Positions 39,653-48,477 of a stretch of DNA of 64,000 nucleotides are shown here, piece by piece. The translations under genes were made by a program, and so were the position numbers. Each line of letters begins with the position of its first letter. Within the stretch, counting starts at the first letter, position 1. The DNA is from Lacipirellula limnantheis (lineage in GTDB: Bacteria; Planctomycetota; Planctomycetia; Pirellulales; Lacipirellulaceae). Location: the NCBI RefSeq assembly GCF_007746075.1, contig NZ_CP036339.1:3501786-3565785 (forward strand), read 5' to 3'. Below the pieces are notes generated by a model. That model searched no databases, was not told the origin of the DNA, and saw only the letters and a list, made by a program, of their open reading frames with translations.

Positions 39653-39876
39653 CACCTCATTGGCTCTTGCCCAAGATCCCTGAACTCCATATGGGAAGGG
39701 CGAGGCATTCCACGAGACGGTTAGCTGCGACCCTATCATAGAGAGCGCATCATTAGAGAGATGACCTGGCCGGGGATGCGGTGAATTGCGCCGTCAGGTC
39801 ATATTGGGATAAACCTGGGGAGGAGTCGGTTTCCCTTGGAGCGCCTTTGCCGATGTGAGGACGCCGTCAAACGGAC

Positions 39877-39963
39877 GCCCAACGTCACCAATCACCCGGC
39901 GGCGACGAAAGAATGACCACTTCAAAACGCCCGACTTCGCCGCTCGGGTGCATTGGATTGGAC
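39877..39963 (-). other. attC site 2
   Basis: On the minus strand it starts GTCCAAT (39957-39963), eight bases after the stop of the 238-residue ORF, and ends GTTGGGC (39877-39883), an exact GTTRRRY core. The arms CGCCGCTCGGGTGCATTGG and CGCCGCCGGGTGATTGG pair except for single unpaired T and C bases. Such extrahelical bases are diagnostic of attC folding. Length is 87 bases. Confidence 0.75.
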
Positions 39964-39971
39964 CCCGCTTT

Positions 39972-40688
39972 CTAGCGAAGATTTGGAGATTCCTCAACAA
40001 TCATTTCTTGTCCGCGATACGCTCGGATTCTTTCGACTGGAACGTTTAAATTGACAGTCAATTGATCTAGTAAAGCTCTGTAGTCCGCACCGGGAGGCGC
40101 GATTTCGCATACATGCTCTTTACCTTTTAGCACATAGGCGATGCGAATCACCTGGTCGTCGTTTTCATCTGCGCCAGCATGTACTGCGGTCAGGCTGGCC
40201 ACTAATCCTCCACCACCGCGCGGTCCGTACCACCCACGGTCGTTGTCGTCGTTGACCCATACGGGATGCGGGTGGCCTGCAAGGTCAAGAACTGCCTTGA
40301 TTCCGTCACGAAGTACGGAGATAGCGTTTTCCGCGTCAGATACTGACGAGAGCAGCGTTTGATGGGAGATGGCTGGAACGACGTGCGCAAAGGTCTTTCT
40401 CGTCTTGTAGACGCCAAGAAGCTGCTGCCAGATACCGTGCCCCCAGCTGACGCGTTGAAGCCCTTGAGCGTCAACTGCCGCGTCAAACCGTTCTTTGAAT
40501 CGCATTCCTAGGCCAGACGCCTGGAGCGTATCTGTGCAGACGTTTTCAAACGCTGACCACGCCGTTTGAATCGCCCACCGTACGTAAGCACCGCGGTCCC
40601 ATTCATTCTCGGTCTGGCGAGCGAGTTCCCTCGCGTGCAGCGCGTCCGACCAAACGTGATACTGGATTGAATCAATGACTTTGGTCAT
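39972..40688 (-). CDS. Integron cassette protein of unknown function
   Basis: The 238-residue protein has no signal peptide or membrane segment and no domain I recognise. Features are an N-terminal helical part ('HARELARQTENEWDRGAYVR', 'AIQTAWSAFENVCTDTL'), a middle 'GIWQQLLGVYKTRKTFAHV', and a beta-rich C-terminus with 'GWYGPRGGGGLVASLTAVHA'. The stop is followed after eight bases by attC site 2 on the same strand, the classic cassette layout. GC content appears lower than in the neighbouring planctomycete genes, which fits acquisition. The helical half loosely recalls HEPN-like or RiboL-PSP-like proteins, but I cannot support this. Confidence 0.7.
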   Translation of the reverse strand: MTKVIDSIQYHVWSDALHARELARQTENEWDRGAYVRWAIQTAWSAFENVCTDTLQASGLGMRFKERFDAAVDAQGLQRVSWGHGIWQQLLGVYKTRKTFAHVVPAISHQTLLSSVSDAENAISVLRDGIKAVLDLAGHPHPVWVNDDNDRGWYGPRGGGGLVASLTAVHAGADENDDQVIRIAYVLKGKEHVCEIAPPGADYRALLDQLTVNLNVPVERIRAYRGQEMIVEESPNLR

Positions 40689-40727
40689 TTGAAAAAGGTC
40701 GATGCTGTAGTTTGATCTGAATACGTC

Positions 40728-40823
40728 GGGGAACGACCCAGCTCAGCAGCGGCGGGACACCGGCGAGCTATGGTCTACGAAAACGAATCATGCCCCGCCG
40801 TCTGCTGCAGCGCCTGGTTCGGC
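40728..40823 (-). other. attC site 3
   Basis: On the minus strand it begins GCCGAAC (40817-40823), five bases after the stop of the 171-residue ORF, and ends GTTCCCC (40728-40734). The arms CCCGCCGTCTGCTGCAGC and CCCGCCGCTGCTGAGC pair perfectly apart from one extra T and one extra C in one arm. These two extrahelical bases are typical of attC. Length is 96 bases. Confidence 0.78.
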
Positions 40824-40828
40824 GTGCT

Positions 40829-41344
40829 TTACTCCCCGACAACCTGATCCCGGTACGCCTGCCACGCCGCCACGCCGCCGCTGATGAGCCGACTCAATTC
40901 GTCGGGCGAGCCGATTACAACCGCAGACGGCCAACGGCCCTGGACCCGCGCACGTTGCTCCTCGCAGACGACGACCACCACCTCGTCCTCCATGATTGGA
41001 GTGGCGGACATGTTTCCCGCGCGGCACAAGTCCCACAGAAACTTGACAAGCTCCGGCGTCACGCCGTGCACAGAAGCCATCAGGCCGTCGCACTGCTCGG
41101 AACTTCCCAACTCGGACGCGAACACCTCGGCCGACCCGCCGTCCTTGAATTCGACCGCGTAAGACCCGAAGTCGTCGGGCTTCGCTGCGCCCGCCGACTT
41201 GAGCAGCTCTCGGACGGCCGCCCGCTCGGCGTCGGTCAGCCCGTCGTCCACCGGCACCGACTGCATATTGCCGGTGAACGGGTTCTTCCGCTTAGCCGTC
41301 CGGGTGCCCAAGTTACAGGTGTGGCAGTGGATGTCGAAGCTCAT
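40829..41344 (-). CDS. Integron cassette protein of unknown function
   Basis: The 171-residue protein begins 'MSFDIHCHTCNLGTRTAKR', with a C-x-x-C near the N-terminus (about residues 7-10) that could bind a metal. The rest is acidic: 'DDGLTDAERAAVRELLKSAG', 'YAVEFKDGGSAEVFASEL' and 'GVTPELVKFLWDLCRAG'. No signal peptide is visible. The stop lies five bases before attC site 3 on the same strand. Similar small acidic proteins are found as isolated genes in planctomycetes. No function is recognised. Confidence 0.72.
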   Translation of the reverse strand: MSFDIHCHTCNLGTRTAKRKNPFTGNMQSVPVDDGLTDAERAAVRELLKSAGAAKPDDFGSYAVEFKDGGSAEVFASELGSSEQCDGLMASVHGVTPELVKFLWDLCRAGNMSATPIMEDEVVVVVCEEQRARVQGRWPSAVVIGSPDELSRLISGGVAAWQAYRDQVVGE

Positions 41345-41364
41345 CCTGTTGCATGCCCTCCGCC

Positions 41365-41544
41365 GCCGAACGTCCCCGATGACTTGCCACGGGCGGAACG
41401 GCGGCCGCCATCAAACCGGCGGGAGTGAAGGCGCTGAGGCTGCTCTTCGTCTTCGCAGCCTCTGTGCCTGAACGGGTAGAGGCAACCGTGCTCACCACAA
41501 AAAGTGTGGCATTGCCCGTGGTTAAGTCCATCGGTCTGTTCGAT
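41365..41544 (-). other. attC site 4 (long form)
   Basis: On the minus strand it begins ATCGAAC (41538-41544), three bases after the stop of the isochorismatase-like gene, and ends GTTCGGC (41365-41371). The outer arms GCCCGTGGTTAAGTCCATCGG and GCCCGTGGCAAGTCATCGG pair with one unpaired C and one mismatch. At 180 bases it is longer than most attC sites; the extra length lies in the central variable part. Confidence 0.62.
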
Positions 41545-41547
41545 GTC

Positions 41548-42186
41548 TTATTTTTTTGCGGCGTTCAGCCCTGCCATGTAGCTCGTAATTAGGCAGCGAT
41601 AAGATGGCAAGTGGTTGGAAAAGAGAGCGCCAAGCCCTTCAATGTCATTTCGCCAATCTCTGTGTAACTCACAAGCCGCGCCAAACCATGTCAGTAACTG
41701 ACATCCAGCCGCTTCCATGCGTGACCATGCTGCGTCTCTGGTGGTTTTGTTGAATGTTCCTGATGCGTCAGTGATAATGAAGACTTCATATCCTTCTTCA
41801 CGAGCAGACAAGGCGGGAAATGCCACGCAGACTTCTGTTACAATACCCGCGATGATCAACTGCTTCTTTCCGGTTTCTTTGATTGCCCTCACGAAATCCT
41901 CGTTGTCCCAGGCATTGATTTGTCCGGGACGTGCGATATAGGGTGAGTCAGGAAACATTTCCTTTAACTCTGGAACCAAAGGACCGTTCGGACCGGTTTC
42001 AAAGCTTGTGGTCAAAATAGTCGGCAACTTGAAGTATTTGGCGGATTCAGCGAAGGCGAGGACATTGTTCTTGAAATCGTCAGGCGAGAAATCCTGAACA
42101 AGATTTGTCAATCCAGACTGATGATCGACCAAAAGAACGGCTGAGTCGTCTTTGTTAAGGCGGTTGTAGGTGAACTCGGTTTTCAT
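41548..42186 (-). CDS. Isochorismatase-family cysteine hydrolase (YcaC-like), cassette gene
   Basis: The 212-residue protein has the isochorismatase fold: Asp21 in 'VLLVDHQSG' and the nucleophile Cys120 in 'GIVTEVCVAFPALSA', with a conserved 'ARPGQINAWDNEDFV'. The family uses an Asp-Lys-Cys triad. At the place where YcaC has Lys this protein appears to have Arg86, so activity needs checking. Related proteins hydrolyse amides or are of unknown substrate. The gene is AT-rich, and its upstream minus-strand leader is A/C-rich without a Shine-Dalgarno motif, as in Bacteroidetes. It is followed by attC site 4 and is therefore most likely a captured cassette of foreign origin. Confidence 0.82.
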   Translation of the reverse strand: MKTEFTYNRLNKDDSAVLLVDHQSGLTNLVQDFSPDDFKNNVLAFAESAKYFKLPTILTTSFETGPNGPLVPELKEMFPDSPYIARPGQINAWDNEDFVRAIKETGKKQLIIAGIVTEVCVAFPALSAREEGYEVFIITDASGTFNKTTRDAAWSRMEAAGCQLLTWFGAACELHRDWRNDIEGLGALFSNHLPSYRCLITSYMAGLNAAKK

Positions 42187-42780
42187 AGTTTGTGTTTTTT
42201 TGGTTGGTTGTGTGGTTTTCGGGTTATTTTGTTGTCGAACTTGTTATTAGACAGAAACTTCTTCAGTAAGCCCTGCATATTGAAGGGAACATTCAGTAAG
42301 CAGCTTGCCTATTCTAACGGATGGCCTCAGGCTGCTTCAATCTTAAGCCCCTGTCGTCGGAGCGGACAGAGAATCGGCAGCTCCGAAGCAACCCAGGACG
42401 AACCGACATGGGTCACGAGCGCGGATCGTCGAATTGCCGAGCTAGACCGCATCACGCGAATAGGGCCGCACGTGCACGCTGCGAGCCCGGTTCCAAATAC
42501 GTTGGTTTGCCGGAGTGTTTCTACGGCCAGAACGGCTGCCGAGTGCCAGACGCGGCGCGGAGATGGGTTTCCGGAGCGCCGGGCCAGTGCCATCAAAAGC
42601 ATGGGTTGACGACGCACGGTATGCGGCGGGTCAAAACCGGTCGAAATCGATCACCCGCGCCCAACGGGGTGGCGCCCGCCGGCCGTACGGATCGTCATGG
42701 GGCGACGCCCCGACTTGCCCGCATCTAGATGGCTTGGAACAATGCGATTGCCATTCCTGAACACCTGTCGGGAGCCATCA
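42187..42780. other. Region between cassette array and ferredoxin
   Basis: It starts with a T/G-rich stretch (A/C-rich leader of the isochorismatase gene on the minus strand). Near 42312-42318 lies TTCTAAC (GTTAGAA on minus), which could be the end of a further, degraded attC or an attI-like point. I could not find a convincing partner arm. No gene is recognised. Confidence 0.35.
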
Positions 42781-43137
42781 ATGCCAAAGCTAGTCGTAGA
42801 AGGGGTCGGCGAATTCGAGGTCACCGAAGGCAAGCGCCTAGTGCTTGCTCTCGGGCAAGACGCGGGAATCGATCAACTGCATGCCTGCGGTGGGAATGCA
42901 CGCTGCACAACCTGCCGGGTCGAGTTTGTCGCCGGCGAGCCCGCTCGGATGACAGTTGCCGAGCGTGACGTGCTGGCGGCACGTGGCTTGTCGGGCATCA
43001 GGCTTAGTTGTCAGATTGTGTGTGATCAAGACATGACCGTTCGCGCCATTAGCCGGCTGGCAGGGAGCGGGCGAAAAGATGCAGGACACGAACCGGCCGC
43101 CGAGATCGAGCCGCCTCCGGAATGGATTAATAAATAA
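42781..43137 (+). CDS. 2Fe-2S ferredoxin
   Basis: The 118-residue protein starts after a clear GGGAG. It has the adrenodoxin/plant-type cluster pattern Cys36-x5-Cys42-x2-Cys45 ('ACGGNARCTTC') and a fourth Cys at 77 in 'RLSCQIV'. An extra Cys81 is present. The N-terminal strands 'PKLVVEGVGEFEV' are typical of the beta-grasp fold. It should carry single electrons in the cytosol; the partner oxygenase or reductase is not in the window. It lies just outside the attC array, on the opposite strand, next to a recombinase fragment. Confidence 0.85.
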   Translation: MPKLVVEGVGEFEVTEGKRLVLALGQDAGIDQLHACGGNARCTTCRVEFVAGEPARMTVAERDVLAARGLSGIRLSCQIVCDQDMTVRAISRLAGSGRKDAGHEPAAEIEPPPEWINK

Positions 43138-43761
43138 GTGGCGCCGTCGCTTCAATAAACGGTCCCCTTTTTGCCTCGCTCAGGGATTTTGAAACGCCTC
43201 CCACCCCTTTCCTCGCGAAGACTGCGAACTAGTCGCCTGGCAATATTGCATGGAATGTCGTGCGACTGTGACCTAGCGTCCCCACGGCCGATTGAATTCG
43301 GCGCTGCGTCGTTGAGGGGATTGAGACAGCCGCGGCATTCACGGCCGAACGCATGGCGCACTATGCGGCCGGGCTGTCGGACGCCGGCAAGAGCGCCCGC
43401 ACGGTGCAAGCGGCCATCGGCGCCGCCAAGAGTTTCACGCGCTGGCTCGTTACTTGTGAGAAGCTGCCGCGCGATCCGCTGGCGAGCGTCAGCAAACCAA
43501 GCCCCGAGGCGAATCGACGCCGGGAGCGTCGGATGCTGCTGCCGAGCGAATGGCCCTATTTGCTTGCGGCCACGCTGAGCGGCCCTGTTCGCAATGGGAT
43601 GGACGGACCTGACCGCGCTTTACTCTACCCAGCAGAGAATTCTGCCAATGGCAACTACCGCGGCGGCCCAAGGCATCGGACGCTTCATGTTGTGCTCACA
43701 GGAGAATTGCTACAAGCAATTGGATCGTACTTGTAATTGGCTCGATGGATCGGTTTTGATG
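43138..43761. other. Right edge of the accessory island
   Basis: Contains the tyrosine recombinase N-terminal remnant at 43296-43736 and otherwise no recognised gene. The sulfatase gene ends at its right border. Confidence 0.4.
43296..43736 (+). pseudogene. Tyrosine recombinase N-terminal (core-binding) remnant
   Basis: The frame contains 'ERMAHYAAGLSDAGKSARTV' followed by 'QAAIGAAKSFTRWL' and 'LPRDPLASVSKPSPEANRRR'. This is the SAM-like core-binding domain of planctomycete site-specific integrases, and 'RRMLLPSEWPYLLAATL' is the usual linker into the catalytic domain. The similarity ends near 43630 ('RALLY'), exactly before the first catalytic Arg box, and the remaining codons are unlike the family. 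The catalytic domain is missing, so it is inactive. It mirrors the C-terminal fragment at 37627-37785 on the other strand. Confidence 0.65.
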
Positions 43762-46140
43762 TTATTTCTTGGTCAACTCAAACGTGACCTTGTCGATCAT
43801 GCCTGTGAACGCGAATGGCGTCTTGTAGCCCGGGGAAACGGGTGTAATCGAATCTCGGCCGACTTCGAACGGCTCTAACCCGTGGCGGAAGACCGATCGC
43901 CTCAGTTTGCCCCCACCGGCCGGTTTTCCGTTCACGAAGAACTCAAGCGTGCCCCCGCCTTCTTTGGTTCCGTCCGGTGTGAACTCCGTCTTCAAGGTCA
44001 CCTTGCCCTCGGGCAGGGTTTCCGAGCTAGGAATGCTTACGTCGGCGATGTCGAAGAACGTGTAACGGAAGTTCGGCTTTCCGTCCTTGACGTACAGCGA
44101 CCAGCCAGCCGAGAACGCCCCCGCGCAGGTGATCACGCCTTCTGCCCCGCCCTTCGGGATCACTAGTTCGGCCGTGATGCTGTGCGGGCGCGGGAAAAGT
44201 TGCGGACCGATCGGTTCGGGCAGCCAGACGCTATTGCCGTAGTAGGTCCAGCTCGTCTTCGGGTCGCCGGCGATCCGAAGTTTCGGGTCCATCCGCTCGG
44301 AGAACCGCGGGTCAAGCGGAAACACGCCGTACTTCTTTGCCTCGTCGAGGAACTTGGCTTGCAGTTCCTTCAACTTGAGAGGCTCTTTGGCCGCGAGGTT
44401 GTCTGCCTGGCTGAAGTCTTTGTCGACGTTGTAGAGTTCCCACGGGGCCGTCAGGAAGCCGTCCCCGCGACCGGCCGTTTCCCAGGGTAGCCCGTACTTG
44501 CTGCACGCGACCCAGCCGTCGTGGTAGATGGCCCGGTTGGTCGCCAATTCAAAATATTGCGTCGTTCGCCGGTCCTTGGCCTTCGCGTTGTCGAATGAGT
44601 AGAGCATTGACACGCCTTCGATCGGCTTTTGCGGAATGCCATTCACGACTTTTGGTTCGGGAATCTTGCACGCCTCCAGGATCGTCGGCGCCACGTCGAT
44701 GACGTGATGGAACTGACCGCGAATCTCGCCTTTCGATTGGATGCCCTTTGGCCAATGGACAACCATCGGGTTGCGGGTACCGCCGAAGTGGCTGGCCACC
44801 TGCTTCGTCCACTGGAACGGGGCGTTCATCGCCCACGCCCAGCCGACCGGCACGTGCGGCTCGCTCGTCGGACCACCAATCTCTCCGAGGCGTTTGAGGG
44901 TACTCTCCAACCCGAGCTGAACGCCGATCAGGCTGGCGATCTCGCTGAAGGTGCCTTCCAGCCCGCCCTCGGCGCTCGCGCCGTTGTCACCCACGACGTA
45001 CATGACGAGCGTGTTGTCGAGTTCACCGGAAGCCCGCAGGCTGTCAATCAGCCGACCCACTTCGTAATCGGTATAGGCCATGTACGCCGCGTAGTTCTCC
45101 ATCAGGCGCGCATACACCTGCTTCGCCTCGGGCTTCTGTTCGTCCCACGCGGGAATTTCCTTCGGCCGCGGCGTGAGCTTTGTGCCCTTCGGGACGATGC
45201 CCATTTCGAGTTGCTTCGCGAGTGTCAATTCGCGCTGACGGTCCCAGCCGTGGTCGAATTTGCCGACGTACTTCTCACGCCATTCCTTCGGGGCGTGGTG
45301 CGGTGCATGAACGCCGGACGTGCTGAAGTAGTTGAACCACGGCTTGTCTGGATCAGCAGCCCGGACGTTGCGCGTCCAGGCGATGGCTTCGTCGGTCATA
45401 TCTGCGGTGAAGTGGTAACCCTGCTCCGGAGTTTTAGGCTGCGGCGTCCAAGTGGCGTTTCGGTAGATCGTGGGGTAGTACTGATGAGTCTCGCCCTGGT
45501 TGAACCCATAGAAGTAGTCGAAGCCGACGCCGGTGGGCCAGCGATCGAAAGGCCCGGCCGGACTGATGTCCGGCTCCGGCGTGTTGTGCCATTTGCCGAA
45601 CATGCCTGTAGCGTAGCCGTTATCACGAAGTATTTCGGAGACCAGCGCGGTGCTCTTCGGGATGACGCCCGTATAGCCGGGATAGCCGGTGCCCATCTCG
45701 ATGATGACCCCCGTGCCGCAACTGTGGTGATTGCGTCCGGCGAGCAGTGCGGCCCGCGTCGGGCTGCACAACGCCGTCGTGTGGAACCGCGTGTATTTCA
45801 GCCCATTGTTGGCGAGCGCGTCCATGTTCGGCGTCGGGACCGGCCCGCCGAACGTCGAGCACATGCCGAATCCGACGTCATCGAGCAGGATGACGAGCAC
45901 GTTCGGGCTGCCCTTTAGGGCCTTCACGGGCAGCGGGTAGCTCGGAGTCGAGTCCTTGTAAGTCTCGCCGATTACGCCCTTGAACGCCGGGTCGGGTTGA
46001 GGCAGTTGCACACTGCTCACAGCAGGCGGCCCCGTCGTCGTGCTCTCGGTAACAGCTCCGGACAGACGCTCTGCGGCCGACCGCCAGCCGAGAACGCTAG
46101 AGAAGATGAGCACAACAAGACCGACATACTTCGTTCGCAT
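43762..46140 (-). CDS. Exported arylsulfatase (formylglycine type) with C-terminal jelly-roll domain
   Basis: I start at 'MRTKYVGLVV' (46140), where AGGA lies about 11 bases upstream; this gives 792 residues and a clean signal peptide. ATG 46149 is an alternative start, and the open frame goes further. The sulfatase signature C-x-P-x-R is 'CSPTRAALLAGR', with Cys125 to be converted to formylglycine. Metal ligands include 'LLDDVGFG' (about 85) and 'GDNGAS'. Residues about 640-790 form a LamG-like domain ('FFVNGKPAGGGKLRRSV'). Planctomycetes use many such enzymes to desulfate marine or plant polysaccharides. A maturase (FGE or anSME) is not in the window. Confidence 0.9.
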   Translation of the reverse strand: MRTKYVGLVVLIFSSVLGWRSAAERLSGAVTESTTTGPPAVSSVQLPQPDPAFKGVIGETYKDSTPSYPLPVKALKGSPNVLVILLDDVGFGMCSTFGGPVPTPNMDALANNGLKYTRFHTTALCSPTRAALLAGRNHHSCGTGVIIEMGTGYPGYTGVIPKSTALVSEILRDNGYATGMFGKWHNTPEPDISPAGPFDRWPTGVGFDYFYGFNQGETHQYYPTIYRNATWTPQPKTPEQGYHFTADMTDEAIAWTRNVRAADPDKPWFNYFSTSGVHAPHHAPKEWREKYVGKFDHGWDRQRELTLAKQLEMGIVPKGTKLTPRPKEIPAWDEQKPEAKQVYARLMENYAAYMAYTDYEVGRLIDSLRASGELDNTLVMYVVGDNGASAEGGLEGTFSEIASLIGVQLGLESTLKRLGEIGGPTSEPHVPVGWAWAMNAPFQWTKQVASHFGGTRNPMVVHWPKGIQSKGEIRGQFHHVIDVAPTILEACKIPEPKVVNGIPQKPIEGVSMLYSFDNAKAKDRRTTQYFELATNRAIYHDGWVACSKYGLPWETAGRGDGFLTAPWELYNVDKDFSQADNLAAKEPLKLKELQAKFLDEAKKYGVFPLDPRFSERMDPKLRIAGDPKTSWTYYGNSVWLPEPIGPQLFPRPHSITAELVIPKGGAEGVITCAGAFSAGWSLYVKDGKPNFRYTFFDIADVSIPSSETLPEGKVTLKTEFTPDGTKEGGGTLEFFVNGKPAGGGKLRRSVFRHGLEPFEVGRDSITPVSPGYKTPFAFTGMIDKVTFELTKK

Positions 46141-46481
46141 TGGAAACATCGTCCTGTCGAGGAGACTTTTAAAGAGCAGCGGTCCGACAAAAGATTGGAT
46201 ACATCGCGAAGAGCACACAGTCGCGAGTATAATTGGCCACCGGCGGATTAACGAGCGTGTCCACGGTGTTGGAACCGCTGGGGGAGGGGGGCGACAATCA
46301 AAAGTTACGGCGTCGAGTTTGAAAAACCGCGTCAAAAACGTTGGTTTCCTGACATTCGTCAGGAAAAGTCGTTAGGTGATGAGTCTTCGGGCGGCGACAT
46401 GTCTAAACTCACGTCACCTATCAAAGCGCCGAGTAGTCGTCAAAATTTAGCTTCTCCGTGTCGCACCATCCGGCCGTACAG
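46141..46481. other. Sulfatase upstream region with a perfect hairpin
   Basis: TTTCCTGAC (46345-46353) and GTCAGGAAA (46358-46366) form a perfect 9-bp palindrome with a 4-base spacer, about 200 bases upstream of the sulfatase start. It could be an operator for the sulfatase or a structure at the end of the IS66 element. No T run follows on either strand. Confidence 0.4.
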
Positions 46482-48086
46482 CTACCGCGACCAGCACCGG
46501 CGAGATTCCGGGTGGGCCGCCAACCAAGTGTTCGGCAGTAACGCCGCGACCGCAGGCGGCGAATTTCGCGATAACTGGATCAGCAGATCGCGCACGTAGG
46601 CAAACCGCTCGACCTGATTCGCCTTAGCGCTGGCCATGATGTTATAGAGGACCGTAGCCGCCTTGCCGCCGTTGTCGCTGCCCGTAAACAGATGATTCTT
46701 GCGGCCTATTGCTACCGGACGAACGCTTCGCTCACTCAGGTCATTGTCGATCGACAGCGCGCCGTTCTCACAGTAGCGAACCAGTTCGTCCCAACGCGGC
46801 AGCACGTACTGCAACGCTTGGCCGACGGGACTCTTGGGCAGCACATTCTGCTCGGTGGCCTGGAGCCAGTGGCGAAACTCACCGAGCAAGGGCAACGAAT
46901 ACCGTTGTCGCAGCTCCAGACGCTGCTCATGTCAGGCCAACCACGCTGGCTCGCTGCCGAGTCCGTCGGACCCGATCAACTCCTTGGCGTCGCGTTGGAT
47001 GCGATAGAGCCGCGCAACATACGCGAGCGCAACGTGGGCGACTTCGGGCTGCACCGTGCGGGCGTCATAGAACTTCCGCCGCGCATGCGCCCAACAGAGC
47101 ACCTGCTTCACGTTGCCAATGGCGTAGATGCCGTCGTAGCCGGCGAAGGCGTCGGCATGGAGGTAGCCGGCGAAGTTCGCCAGAAACTCCACCGGGCCAT
47201 CGCGCCTGCGGCTCGTCGTGTAGTCGTAAACTGTGAAGGGGTTCCGCCAGTCGCCGCAGTAGACCCAGAATTGGGCCGTTCGGGTTTTGGGCAAACTGGC
47301 GTCGAGCACGCGGACCGGCGTGTCGTCGGTGTGGATCGATTCCGATAAGCGAATCCGGTCGACCATTTCCTGATAGACCGGCTCCAGCACAGCTGCAGAC
47401 TGCATTGCCCACCGGCAGAGCGTGCTGCGCGATAGTTCCACGCCGCTACGGGCGAACACGTCTTCAAGTCGGTAGAGCGGGAGATGATCGGCATACTTGC
47501 TGACCAGGACGCTACTCATTAGGCCGTGTCCTGGAAGTCCCTTGGCAATCGGCTTGTTGGGGACGGCAGCAATGGCCACCTGTTCTTGGCACCGCCGGCA
47601 GGCGTACTTCCAGCGTCGATGCTCGATGACTTTCAGAACGGCCGGCACGAATTCCAGTTGCTCGCTCGTCTCGCAGCCGATTCGCTGTCGCGTCTCACCG
47701 CAGCACGGACAGGGCTTGTCGACGTCAGCCAGGTCGTGGTCCACAAATTCGCGGGGCAGGTGATCGGGAAGTGGTCCACGACCGCCGCCTCGACGAACGT
47801 GCTCACGGACGACCAGAGATGCGGCATCTTCGGGAAGTGGGGACGGGGCTGCGGCCGAGTCATCCGAGTCGCTTCCGTCAAACATCGACAGTTGGTTGGG
47901 ATCAACTCGTTCACTGCGAGGACCGTAACGACTGCGAAGCAACTGTTCGACAAAGTGTTGCGACTGCGCCAAATCGCGTTGCAGTTGATCGATCGTCGAC
48001 TGCTGCTCTAGATCTGATGGCAAAGCGACAGATCGTTCGGGGGATGAATGGCATCCGTGTTCATGGAACATTAGACGAACGCGCAC
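46482..48086 (-). pseudogene. tnpC: IS66 transposase TnpC with in-frame stop
   Basis: The N-terminal part (48086-46932) holds a leucine-zipper-like helix ('SVALPSDLEQQSTIDQLQRD'), a zinc-binding box 'CPCCGETRQRIGCETSEQLE', and the first two acidic catalytic residues in 'HTDDTPVRV' and 'HADAFAGYDG'. A TGA at 46932-46934 ends the frame after 384 codons. In the same frame the protein continues with 'HEQRLELRQRYSLPLLGEF' to 46482. That part contains the catalytic Glu in 'IDNDLSERSVRPVAIGRKN'. A single base change would explain the break. Without read-through the transposase lacks the last catalytic residue. Confidence 0.88.
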
Positions 48087-48135
48087 ACAACATGGTTCGC
48101 TCTTATGTGAACAGCAAACCTTACGTAGTTATCCG

Positions 48136-48477
48136 CTACCGCTTCCTTCGCCGAACGCTGGCCAGATCAATGCCGGCCAACAGCAGTGCGAGATCCGCTG
48201 TGGTGAGCACGACGTGGTTCGTCTCCTCGTTGACCGCCGGCAGTTCGAACGTGCCGACTTCGAGTCGCTTGTACCAAATGGCCAAGCCATCCGCGTCCCA
48301 CCACAAGAGCTTGACACGATCGCGACGGCGATTGACGAAGACGAACAAACCGCCTTGCAGCACGTCGCGGGCTGCTTGCTCAGCGGCGAGCCGCATCAGG
48401 CCGTCAAACCCCTTGCGCATGTCGGTGGCGCCGACGCAAAGGTAAACGGCTGTCGCTCCGGGAGCCAACGCGAGCAT
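48136..48477 (-). CDS. tnpB: IS66 accessory protein TnpB
   Basis: The 113-residue product starts at 'MLALAPGATAVYLCVGATD'. Signature pieces are 'DMRKGFDGLMRLA', 'LFVFVNRRRDRVKLLWWD' and 'GLAIWYKRLE'. The longer open frame upstream overlaps tnpA and is not used. TnpB is required for IS66 transposition with unclear mechanism. The start ATG overlaps the tnpA stop by one base (TGATG), which implies translational coupling. Confidence 0.92.
   Translation of the reverse strand: MLALAPGATAVYLCVGATDMRKGFDGLMRLAAEQAARDVLQGGLFVFVNRRRDRVKLLWWDADGLAIWYKRLEVGTFELPAVNEETNHVVLTTADLALLLAGIDLASVRRRKR

Noticed and set aside
42312..42410. Possible fifth attC site
   Set aside because: GTTAGAA is present on the minus strand, and a partly similar arm occurs near 42390, but no matching outer core could be found.
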